Positions 34,103 to 41,263 of a stretch of DNA of 64,000 bases are shown piece by piece; positions within the stretch are counted from its first letter, which is position 1; each line of letters begins with the position of its first letter. This stretch comes from Streptomyces cellostaticus (GTDB taxonomy: Bacteria > Actinomycetota > Actinomycetes > Streptomycetales > Streptomycetaceae). The stretch spans positions 43,603 to 107,602 of the forward strand of contig NZ_KQ948025.1 of NCBI RefSeq assembly GCF_001513965.1, read 5' to 3'. The notes beneath the pieces were generated by a model that searched no databases, had not been told where the DNA came from, and was given only the letters and a program-made list of their open reading frames with translations. The position numbers were made by a program, and so were the translations under genes.

Positions 34103-34147
34103 ACAAGTGGCGCACAAGTACATCGTGCACAAGGTACTGGCCGGTAC
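34103..34147. promoter_or_regulatory. Candidate OhrR operator region
   Basis: The ohrR-ohr gap has three ACAAG(T/G) repeats at 11- and 15-bp spacing and a near-palindrome GTACTGGCCGGTAC at 34134-34147. MarR-type OhrR proteins bind such repeats close to ohr promoters. The assignment rests only on position and symmetry. Confidence 0.35.
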
Positions 34148-34192
34148 GTCGGCCTGTGCCACCAGGGGGTGGCAACCGCGGGTAACGCGAGA

Positions 34193-34660
34193 TCAGCGGC
34201 GGTCGGCCGCCGCCGCGTCGGCGCGCTCGGTGAGGTTCCACAACTCCTCACGCAACCGCGCGACCTCCTGCGGGCCCAGGCCCGTGGTCGTGAGCAGCGC
34301 GCCGGGTACGCGCGCTGCGCGCTCCCTGAGCTGTTCCCCGCGCCCGGTGCACGCGACGAGCACCGAGCGCTCGTCGTCCGCCGCGCGCTCCCGGCGCAGC
34401 AGCCCCGCCCCCTCCAGGCGCTTCAGCAGCGGCGAGACGGTGCCGTAGTCCAGGCGCAGGGCGCTCGCCAGCTCCTTCACAGTGGTCTCGCCCCGCTCCC
34501 AGAGGACCAGCAGCACGAGGTACTGCGGGTAGGTGAGCCCGAGCTCGTCGAGGAGCGGCCGGTACGCGGCGGTCACGGCGCGCTGTGCGGCGTACAGCGC
34601 GAAGCACAGCTGGTCGTCCAGCAGCAGCGAGCCTTCGGCGGCGGGTTCCTCGTTCGTCAC
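34193..34660 (-). CDS. ohrR: MarR family regulator, OhrR type
   Basis: 155 aa. LDDQLCFALYAAQRAVTAAY carries the reactive Cys19 of OhrR, followed by LLDELGLTYPQYLVLLVLWE, winged-helix TVKELASALRLDYGTVSPLL and KRLEGAGLLRRERAADDERS. Oxidation of the Cys by organic peroxides releases the repressor from DNA and switches on ohr. Its GTG overlaps the TGA of cbiO (GTGA), so it is translationally linked to the metal transporter upstream. Confidence 0.93.
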   Translation of the reverse strand: MTNEEPAAEGSLLLDDQLCFALYAAQRAVTAAYRPLLDELGLTYPQYLVLLVLWERGETTVKELASALRLDYGTVSPLLKRLEGAGLLRRERAADDERSVLVACTGRGEQLRERAARVPGALLTTTGLGPQEVARLREELWNLTERADAAAADRR

Positions 34661-35409
34661 GCGCCCATTGTCACGGACTTCGGGTCGAAGCCGAACGGCA
34701 GCTCCAGTCGGTGCGCCCGCATCAGCGTGTCGTCGCAGAGCAGCTCCCCGGTCGGGCCGTCCGCCGCGATCACGCCGTCGCTGAGGATCAGCGAGCGCGG
34801 GCACAGCTCCAGCGCGTACGGCAGGTCGTGCGTGACCATCAGGACCGTCACGTCCAGGGAGCGCAGGATGTCGGCGAGTTCGCGCCGGGAGGCCGGGTCG
34901 AGGTTGGAGGACGGCTCGTCCAGGACCAGGATCTCCGGCTCCATCGCGAGCACGGTGGCGACGGCGACCCGGCGGCGCTGGCCGAAGGAGAGGTGGTGTG
35001 GCGGACGGTCGGCGAAGTCCGCCATGCCGACCCGCTCCAGGGCCGTGCGCACCCGCTCCTCCAGCGCGGCCCCCTTGATCCCGGACGCCGCCGGGCCGAA
35101 CGCCACGTCCTCGCGCACGGTCGGCATGAACAGCTGGTCGTCCGGGTCCTGGAAGACGATGCCGACCTTCTGCCGGATCGCGGCCATGTGCCGCTTGCCG
35201 ACCGGCAGCCCGGCCACGGTCACGGTGCCGGTGCCGCCGCCCAGGATGCCGTTCAGATGCAGGACGAGGGTGGTCTTGCCGGCGCCGTTCGGGCCGAGCA
35301 GCGCGACCCGTTCGCCGCGCCCGATCGAGAAGTCCACGCCGAACAGGGCCTGATGGCCGTCGGGGTAGGCGAAGGCGAGGCCGGAGACCTCGAGCGAAGC
35401 AGTACTCAC
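34657..35409 (-). CDS. cbiO: ECF transporter ATPase for Co/Ni, CbiO
   Basis: 250 aa. Walker A GPNGAGKTTLVLHL, Q-loop VFQDPDDQLF, signature HLSFGQRRRVAVA and Walker B ILVLDEPSSNLDP are all present, with the family-typical VAFGPAASGIKG. It powers uptake by CbiM/CbiQ. The GTG at 35409 overlaps the cbiQ TGA; an ATG three codons upstream is possible. It ends inside the ohrR start. Confidence 0.93.
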   Translation of the reverse strand: MSTASLEVSGLAFAYPDGHQALFGVDFSIGRGERVALLGPNGAGKTTLVLHLNGILGGGTGTVTVAGLPVGKRHMAAIRQKVGIVFQDPDDQLFMPTVREDVAFGPAASGIKGAALEERVRTALERVGMADFADRPPHHLSFGQRRRVAVATVLAMEPEILVLDEPSSNLDPASRRELADILRSLDVTVLMVTHDLPYALELCPRSLILSDGVIAADGPTGELLCDDTLMRAHRLELPFGFDPKSVTMGA

Positions 35410-36167
35410 AGGGCCCATCCCAGCAGACAGACGACGAGGGCGGTACAGGGGAGCGCGAGGGCGTACGACCACTGCGCGCGGGACGCGGTCACCTCGTCGA
35501 TGACCGGCATCGAACCGGCGTACCCCCGGCTCACCATGGCCAGGTGCACGCGCTCCCCGCGCTCGTAGGAGCGGATGAACAGCGCGCCGGCGGACTTGGC
35601 GAGCACGCCCCAGTGCCGCACGCCCCGTGCCTCGAACCCGCGCGACTCCCGCGCGATCCGCATCCGGCGCATCTCGTCGGTGATGACGTCGCCGTAGCGG
35701 ATCATGAAGGAGGCGATCTGCACGAGCAGCGGCGGCAGCTTCAACCGCTGCAGCCCGAGCAGCAGTTCGCGCAGCTCGGTGGTGGCGGCCAGCAGCACGG
35801 AGACGGCGACGCCGAGCGTGCCCTTGGCGAGCACGTTCCAGGCGCCCCAGAGTCCGTTGAGGCTCAGCGAGAGGCCGAGCACGTGCACCCGCTCGCCCTC
35901 CGCCACGAACGGCATGAGCACCGCGAAGGCCACGAACGGCACCTCGATCAGCAGCCGTTTGAGCAGGAAAGGAGCGGGCACGCGCGCGTGGCGGGCGACA
36001 TACGCGAGCAGGACGGCGTACACCGCGAACGCCCACATCGCCTCGCGCGGAGTCGACACCACGACCACCACGAACGCGAAGGCGGCGGCGAGCTTGGTGT
36101 GCGGCGGAAGGGCGTGCACGGGCGAGTGCCCGTGCCGGTAGAGCCTGTGAGCGTGCCCGGCCCCCAC
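35406..36167 (-). CDS. cbiQ: ECF transporter transmembrane protein CbiQ
   Basis: 253 aa with four to six membrane helices and the two coupling motifs of EcfT/CbiQ proteins: ARESRGFEARGV (A-R-G type) and AMVSRGYAGSMP. The N-terminal SPVHALPPHTKLAAAF is also typical. It joins the ATPase to the substrate-binding subunit. Starts one base after the cbiM stop and overlaps cbiO by four bases. Confidence 0.9.
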   Translation of the reverse strand: MGAGHAHRLYRHGHSPVHALPPHTKLAAAFAFVVVVVSTPREAMWAFAVYAVLLAYVARHARVPAPFLLKRLLIEVPFVAFAVLMPFVAEGERVHVLGLSLSLNGLWGAWNVLAKGTLGVAVSVLLAATTELRELLLGLQRLKLPPLLVQIASFMIRYGDVITDEMRRMRIARESRGFEARGVRHWGVLAKSAGALFIRSYERGERVHLAMVSRGYAGSMPVIDEVTASRAQWSYALALPCTALVVCLLGWAL

Positions 36168-36168
36168 G

Positions 36169-37221
36169 TCAGACGCCCGTGTTCAGGGTCGAGGCGGGGG
36201 ACGCGTCAGCCGTGCGGCGCCGGCGCACCGCCCAGAACACCGCACTGCCCGCGACGACCGTCACACCGACGCCGATCACGCCCGCGAGGCCGCCGGACAG
36301 CCGGGCGTCGGAGACGTCCTTCACGCCGTAGTCGGCGAGCGGGGAGTCGGACGCCGCGTGCTTGCGGGCGTTCTTGTCGATGCCCTTGTCGTGCGCGACC
36401 TTCTCCAGGCCGTCGGGGTTCGCGGAGGCGTAGAAGCTGACGAACCCGGCGAGCACGAGGGAGGCGACGAGGCCGGTCACCCACAGCGTGCGCCGCGAGG
36501 TGCGCGCCGCCACGGGCGCCGTGGGCGCCGGGGCGTCCACCAGTGCGCCGTCCACCCGCAACTTGAGCCGCTGCTGCAAGCCCCGCGCGCCGTGCACCAG
36601 GTCCGGGCGCACGGCGACGACGGCACCCACTGTGAGCGCGGTGATCACGGCCTCGCCGATGCCGATCAGGACATGGACGCCGATCATCGCGGTCGCCACC
36701 TTGCCGATGGCGACGTCGGTGGTGCCGCCGGCCGCGTAGATGAGCGTGAAGGCCACGGCGGCGGCCGGCACCGAGACCAGCGCGGCGACGAAGGAGGCGA
36801 CGGTCACCGAGCGGCGTCCTCGGGGCAGTACGGCGAGCAGCACGCGGAAGACGGCGTACGACACGACCGTGGTGACGATCGCCATGTCCGTGATGTTCAC
36901 GCCGAGCGCGGTCAGCCCGCCGTCCGCGAACAGCACGCCCTGCATGAGCAGCACCACCGACACGCACAGCACGCCTGTGTACGGGCCGACGAGGATCGCG
37001 GCGAGCGCACCGCCCAGCAGATGGCCGCTGGTCCCTGCCGCGACCGGGAAGTTGAGCATCTGGACGGCGAAGATGAACGCCGCCACGAGGCCGGCCAGCG
37101 GGGCCGTCCGCTCGTCGAGTTCGCGGCGGGCGCCGCGCAGGCTCACCGCGAGGGCGCCGGCGGCGACCACTCCGGTGACCGCGGAGGTGGGGGCGTCGAT
37201 GAATCCGTCAGGTACATGCAC
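36169..37221 (-). CDS. cbiM: Energy-coupling factor Co/Ni transporter substrate subunit CbiM with PDGLE domain
   Basis: 350 aa. It begins MHVPDGFIDAPTSAVTG; the second-position His is the metal ligand and the motif MHVPDG is diagnostic. About seven membrane helices follow (LGGALAAILVGPYTGVLCV, IGIGEAVITALTVGAVV). The C-terminal third is a PDGLE domain (SANPDGLEKVAHDKGI) with one more helix, doing the job of a separate CbiN. A sequence closely matching a nickel-responsive Nur box lies 21 bp upstream, so nickel is the likelier metal. TAAAAT 6 nt before the GTG indicates a leaderless mRNA. Confidence 0.92.
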   Translation of the reverse strand: MHVPDGFIDAPTSAVTGVVAAGALAVSLRGARRELDERTAPLAGLVAAFIFAVQMLNFPVAAGTSGHLLGGALAAILVGPYTGVLCVSVVLLMQGVLFADGGLTALGVNITDMAIVTTVVSYAVFRVLLAVLPRGRRSVTVASFVAALVSVPAAAVAFTLIYAAGGTTDVAIGKVATAMIGVHVLIGIGEAVITALTVGAVVAVRPDLVHGARGLQQRLKLRVDGALVDAPAPTAPVAARTSRRTLWVTGLVASLVLAGFVSFYASANPDGLEKVAHDKGIDKNARKHAASDSPLADYGVKDVSDARLSGGLAGVIGVGVTVVAGSAVFWAVRRRRTADASPASTLNTGV

Positions 37222-37241
37222 CGTACGATTTTAGAGCCTTG

Positions 37242-37258
37242 TTGCGAACCTATTGCAA
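37242..37258 (-). promoter_or_regulatory. Candidate Nur (nickel Fur-family) box before cbiM
   Basis: TTGCGA-ACCTA-TTGCAA fits the 6-5-6 inverted-repeat form tTGCaa-N5-ttGCAA described for the Streptomyces nickel regulator Nur. It covers the -35 area of the leaderless cbiM promoter (TAAAAT at 37228-37233), a position suited to repression by Nur-Ni. Confidence 0.65.
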
Positions 37259-37370
37259 GAGAGACTCGGTCTCACCCTCTCGCCGGGCATGAACCGGAAA
37301 ATGTGGGACATTGGATGGAAAGCGGATGCGTGGCCTTCGTATGGGTCACAGAGCGTGAGAGGGCGATCCG

Positions 37371-37709
37371 ATGTCTGTAGTCGAGCAGTACGCGCGCGCC
37401 CACATCGTCACGGACGAGGAGGACCCGGGGGCCGTACCCGTAGTGCTGCGGTACGACCCCGACACCGATCCACGGGCGGTCCGGGTCGGCCTGCCCGGAC
37501 CGCACGAGTGGACCTTCTCGCGCGCGCTGCTCGAACGGGGACTGTCGGCGCCGGCGGAGAGCGGCGACGTACGGGTGTGGCCGTGCGGGCGCGTCCAGGC
37601 CGTGGTGGAGTTCCACTCCGCGCACGGCGTGGAGGTGGTGCAGTTCGAGTCCAAGGCGCTGCTGAGGTTCCTGCGCCGGACCTACACCGCCGAGCCGGTG
37701 CGCGGCTGA
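37371..37709 (+). CDS. ssgE: SsgA-like sporulation protein, probably SsgE
   Basis: 112 aa. SsgA-like proteins (SALPs) occur only in sporulating actinomycetes and steer septum placement and peptidoglycan remodelling. Family traits: VPVVLRYDPDTDPRAVRVGL, WTFSRALLERGL, GDVRVWPCGRVQAVVEFHS and VVQFESKALLRFLRRTY. The neighbouring tandem PBP genes match the genomic place of ssgE, a SALP linked with autolytic spore separation. The symbol rests on context rather than a tree. AGAGGG precedes the ATG. It converges on the PBP gene with a 19-bp gap. Confidence 0.85.
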   Translation: MSVVEQYARAHIVTDEEDPGAVPVVLRYDPDTDPRAVRVGLPGPHEWTFSRALLERGLSAPAESGDVRVWPCGRVQAVVEFHSAHGVEVVQFESKALLRFLRRTYTAEPVRG

Positions 37710-37728
37710 CGTCTGCGGGGCCGGCCGC

Positions 37729-39396
37729 TCAGCCGCCCATCCTCAGCAGCGTCGCGACGATCGGCCCGGCCGTGTCACCGCCGTGCCCGCCCGCCTGGAC
37801 CACGCCCGCGGCCACCAGGTCGCCCCGGTAGGCGGTGAACCAGCCGTTGGGCTTCTTCTGTCCGTCGACCTCGGCCGAACCGGTCTTCGCGCCGTAGTCC
37901 CCGCTCATGCCCGCCATCGCCTTGGCCGCTGTGCCGTACGCCGCCGTGTACTGCATGACTTCCTTCAGCTGGGCCTGCGTCTTGGACGACATGGTGCGCG
38001 AGGCCTTGGCCGGCGTGCGGTCGTCCACCGTGGGGGACACCAGGTACGGCTGGCGGAAGACGCCCGACTCCACCGTGGCCGCCACCGACGCCATGTTCAG
38101 CGGGTTCATGCGCACCCCGCCCTGCCCGATCAGCGAGGCGCCCATCTGCGCGCCGCTCTGCACCGGGACGGAGCCGTCGAACGACGGGACGCCGATGGCC
38201 CAGTTGTTCATGCCGAGGCCGTAGACCTGCTGGGCCTCCTTCGTCAGGTCGCTGTCGGACAGCTTCGGCGCGAAGTTGATGAAGGCGTTGTTGCAGGAGG
38301 CCCCGAAGCTCAGCTTGAACGTGCCCTTCTTGATCTCGGAGTCGGCGTCGTTGTGGAACGTCCAGCCGGCGAGCTTGTACTTCTTGGGGCAGGGGTGCGA
38401 CGCGTCCGGGGTGACGAGCCCCTTCTCGAACAGCATCGTGGACGTCACGATCTTCATCGTGGAGCCGGGCGCCAGGGAGCCCTGGAAGGCCACGTTGAAG
38501 CCGTGGTTCGTGTTGGCGACCGCGAGGATCTCGCCGGTCGACGGGCGCATCACGACCACCGATGCCCGCGCCTGCTTGGCCACCTGCTGCTCGGCAGCCG
38601 CCTGGAGGGTGGGGTTCAGGGTGGTCTTCACCGTGCCCGGCGTGCCCTTGCTCAGCTCCACCAGCGTCTTGTCGGAGAGCTTGGCCGCCTGCGAGGCCTT
38701 GCCGCGCACCACGCGCAGCTCCACGCCCGCCTTGCCGCCCGCCGTCTTGCCGTACTTCTCGCGCAGGCCGTCCAGTACCACGCCCAGCGAGGGGTACTTG
38801 GCGGCCGTCAGTTCCCCGCCGCTCCGGTCGAGCGCCTTGACCGGCGGGGTGCCCGACTCGCCGGTGACGAGCGTGTCGCCGTCCTTCAGGTCGGGGTGGA
38901 CGACCTGGGCGTGCCACTGGACCAGCGGCTTGCCGTCGCTCCCCCGCCGCACGACGGTGAGCGAACTGTCGTACGCGAGCGGCTTGGTGAGGCTCTTGTA
39001 CGACACCGTTCCCTTGACGGAGAACGGCACCTTGGCGCCCGTGGCCTTCCCGGCCGTGACGGTGACGCCCTTCAGACGGGCGTCCTTGGTGTACCCGGAG
39101 AGCAGCGTGGTGGCGGCGGACGGGTCGTCGGTGGCGGCCGCCGCCTCGGTGACCCGGCCCTGCTGCCAGGCGGTGAGGAAGCGCGTGGAGGCCGTCCGCA
39201 CCTCGGCCGCGGACAGCGGGCCGGTCTTGACGGCCTTGTGGTCGGCCGTGGCGGCCGCCGCCTCGTCGGTTCCCGGTCCGCCGTCGTACAACGCGTAGAC
39301 GCCGAACGCCGCGCCGCCGATGACCACGGCGATCATCCCGCCGACCACGGCGGGTCCGGTCTTCCGTCGCTCGGCGACGCGTCTTCTCTTGCCCAC
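37729..39396 (-). CDS. Penicillin-binding protein with MecA-type N-terminal domain (first of two)
   Basis: 555 aa. A basic start (GKRRRVAERR) and one membrane helix at about residues 12-32 anchor it outside the membrane. An NTF2-like MecA_N-type domain (FLTAWQQGRVTEAAAATDDP) is followed by a dimerisation region and the transpeptidase domain with SxxK (Ser312-Lys315 in PGSTMKI), SxN (Ser367-Asn369 in SCNN) and KTG (504-506). It should crosslink peptidoglycan and be beta-lactam sensitive. The GTG at 39396 lies after a GGAGGG stretch. It is a paralogue of the gene just upstream and lies beside ssgE. Confidence 0.92.
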   Translation of the reverse strand: MGKRRRVAERRKTGPAVVGGMIAVVIGGAAFGVYALYDGGPGTDEAAAATADHKAVKTGPLSAAEVRTASTRFLTAWQQGRVTEAAAATDDPSAATTLLSGYTKDARLKGVTVTAGKATGAKVPFSVKGTVSYKSLTKPLAYDSSLTVVRRGSDGKPLVQWHAQVVHPDLKDGDTLVTGESGTPPVKALDRSGGELTAAKYPSLGVVLDGLREKYGKTAGGKAGVELRVVRGKASQAAKLSDKTLVELSKGTPGTVKTTLNPTLQAAAEQQVAKQARASVVVMRPSTGEILAVANTNHGFNVAFQGSLAPGSTMKIVTSTMLFEKGLVTPDASHPCPKKYKLAGWTFHNDADSEIKKGTFKLSFGASCNNAFINFAPKLSDSDLTKEAQQVYGLGMNNWAIGVPSFDGSVPVQSGAQMGASLIGQGGVRMNPLNMASVAATVESGVFRQPYLVSPTVDDRTPAKASRTMSSKTQAQLKEVMQYTAAYGTAAKAMAGMSGDYGAKTGSAEVDGQKKPNGWFTAYRGDLVAAGVVQAGGHGGDTAGPIVATLLRMGG

Positions 39397-39493
39397 AGCC
39401 TCAGTTCCCTCCGCGCCTTCCCCAGGGTCCCCGCAGCCCTCACACTCCCCAACGACGGCGACCAGACTAAAGTCCCCACCTTTGCGGGTGATG

Positions 39494-41128
39494 TCAGCCG
39501 GCACTCCGTAGCACGGTTGCGACAATCGGTCCGGCCGCGTCGATGCCGTGCCCGCCGCCCTGGCTCAGCGCGGCGGCGGCGACGTCGTCGCGGTACCCGG
39601 CGAACCAACTGTCGGACTTCGCATGCCCGTCGACCTCGGCCGAGCCGGTCTTCGCGCCGATGTCCCCGCCGAGCCCGGACATGACCTGGGCCGCGGTGCC
39701 GCTGCGGGCGGTGCGGTTCATCATGGCGCGCAGCTGCCGGACCGTGCTCTGCGCCAGCCCACGCGCGCGTGCGGGTTCGCGGTGGTCCAGGCTCAGCGGC
39801 ACGATGACCGGCTGCCGGAAGGCGCCGGTCATCGCGGTCGCCGTCACCGAGGCCATGTTCAGCGGGCTCATCTGGACCTGGCCCTGGCCGATCAGGGCGG
39901 CCGCCGTGTCGGGCCCGCCGGCGACGGGGACCCTGCCGTCGAAGGACGGCACACCGACTTTCCAGTCGTTGCGCCCGAGCCCGAACCGGTCCTGGGCCTC
40001 CTTGGTGAGGGTCTCCGCCTTCACGTCGTCCGCGAACTTCACGAACGCCGTGTTGCAGGAGCGGGCGAAGCTCTCGGAGAGGGTGGCGTGGTAGTCAGGG
40101 GCCAGGCCCTTGAGGTTGTGGAACGTCTGGCTCTCGGAGACGGCGGACGGCGGACAGGGCGCCGGGCCGTTCGCGGTGGTCAGGCCGCTGTCGATGAGAG
40201 CCGCCGCGCTGATGATCTTCATGGTGGAGCCAGGGGGACGTTCACCCAGGAAGGCCGCGTTGTAGCCGTCGGTCCGATGGTTGGCGACAGCCAGGATCTC
40301 GCCCGTGCTGGGCTTCACGGCCACGACGGACGAATCGCCGTACTTCTGTACGGCGGCCTCGGCCGCGGCCTGCGCGCTCGCGCTGAGCGTCGTGTGCAGC
40401 TTGCCCGGCCTGCCCTTGGCGAGGGTGAGGAGGGTGGTGTCGGCCGCGCCCTGGTCCTGCGTCGCGCCTTCGTGGCGTATTACCAGCTCCATGCCGGGCC
40501 GGCCGCCCGTCTTGTCGCCGTAGCGCTTGCGCAACTCGTCCAGGACCGGGCCGAGGGAGGGGTACTTCTTCTTGGTCAGCACCTGTCCGTTCCGGTCCAC
40601 GGCCTCGATCTCCGCAGCCGCCGACTCGCCGGTCGCCAGCGTGTCTCCCTTGCGCAGCTGCGGGTGGACGACGGAGGGCTGCCAGTCGACCAGCGGGCGG
40701 TGCGAGGTCTCGCCACGGACCACGGTCAACGTGCTCCGGTAGGCGAGCGGTCGGGTCCTGCCGTCGTACGACACCGTTGCCTTGACCGTGAAAGGCACGG
40801 TGGCGCCGGTGGCCGTACCGGGCGTGATGTGCACCTTGGTGATGTGTGCATCGCCCGCGTACGCCGTCAGCAACTGCCCGGCGGCCTGAGGGAAGTTCGT
40901 GTACGACGCCGCCGCGGAGGCGTCGCCCTTCTCCCAGGCGGCGAAGAACTTCCCCGTCGCCTCCTTCACCTCGGCACCGCTGGGCGGCCCGGTCTTCACC
41001 GCTGCGGGGGCCGCCGTCCCCCCGTCGCCACCGAGCGCGGACACGATGTTGTAGGCGCCGTAACCCGCACCGCCCAGCATCACCGCACACACGCTGCCTA
41101 TGACCGCGGCCTTCACTCCGCTGCGCAT
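39494..41128 (-). CDS. Penicillin-binding protein with MecA-type N-terminal domain (second of two)
   Basis: 544 aa, same plan as its downstream neighbour: short basic start, membrane helix (AAVIGSVCAVMLGGAGYGAY), NTF2-like domain (FFAAWEKGDASAAASYTNF), and transpeptidase motifs Ser301-Lys304 (PGSTMKI), Ser357-Asn359 (SCNT) and Lys493-Gly495 (KTG). ATG with GGAGGGG upstream. The two genes are 97 bp apart in the same direction and clearly arose by tandem duplication, but differ widely in sequence, so the split is old. A 12-bp palindrome lies in its promoter. Confidence 0.92.
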   Translation of the reverse strand: MRSGVKAAVIGSVCAVMLGGAGYGAYNIVSALGGDGGTAAPAAVKTGPPSGAEVKEATGKFFAAWEKGDASAAASYTNFPQAAGQLLTAYAGDAHITKVHITPGTATGATVPFTVKATVSYDGRTRPLAYRSTLTVVRGETSHRPLVDWQPSVVHPQLRKGDTLATGESAAAEIEAVDRNGQVLTKKKYPSLGPVLDELRKRYGDKTGGRPGMELVIRHEGATQDQGAADTTLLTLAKGRPGKLHTTLSASAQAAAEAAVQKYGDSSVVAVKPSTGEILAVANHRTDGYNAAFLGERPPGSTMKIISAAALIDSGLTTANGPAPCPPSAVSESQTFHNLKGLAPDYHATLSESFARSCNTAFVKFADDVKAETLTKEAQDRFGLGRNDWKVGVPSFDGRVPVAGGPDTAAALIGQGQVQMSPLNMASVTATAMTGAFRQPVIVPLSLDHREPARARGLAQSTVRQLRAMMNRTARSGTAAQVMSGLGGDIGAKTGSAEVDGHAKSDSWFAGYRDDVAAAALSQGGGHGIDAAGPIVATVLRSAG

Positions 41129-41183
41129 CGCGCGCACCCCTCCCCGTTTCCCCGTGAGGACCTGTCGCGCGATCACGGTCTAC

Positions 41184-41195
41184 TGAACGCGTTCA
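41184..41195 (-). promoter_or_regulatory. Palindrome before the PBP pair
   Basis: TGAACGCGTTCA, a perfect 12-bp palindrome 56 bp before the PBP start codon, in a locally A/T-rich stretch. It looks like a TetR- or LacI-type operator; spacing excludes the GAAC-N4-GTTC form of an SOS box. Confidence 0.4.
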
Positions 41196-41263
41196 AAAAC
41201 AGGTCGCGGGGAAACTGTATGCGGTTGTGCGCCTTCTGTGACCGGTGTTGTCGAAACCGTGAC

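Noticed and set aside
37222..37370. Cobalamin riboswitch before cbiM
   Set aside because: The gap is only about 150 bp, the promoter appears leaderless and no B12-box-like sequence was found; the Nur-like box explains the region better.
41184..41195. SOS (LexA) box before the PBP gene
   Set aside because: TGAACGCGTTCA has GAAC and GTTC separated by two bases, not the four needed for the actinobacterial LexA site.
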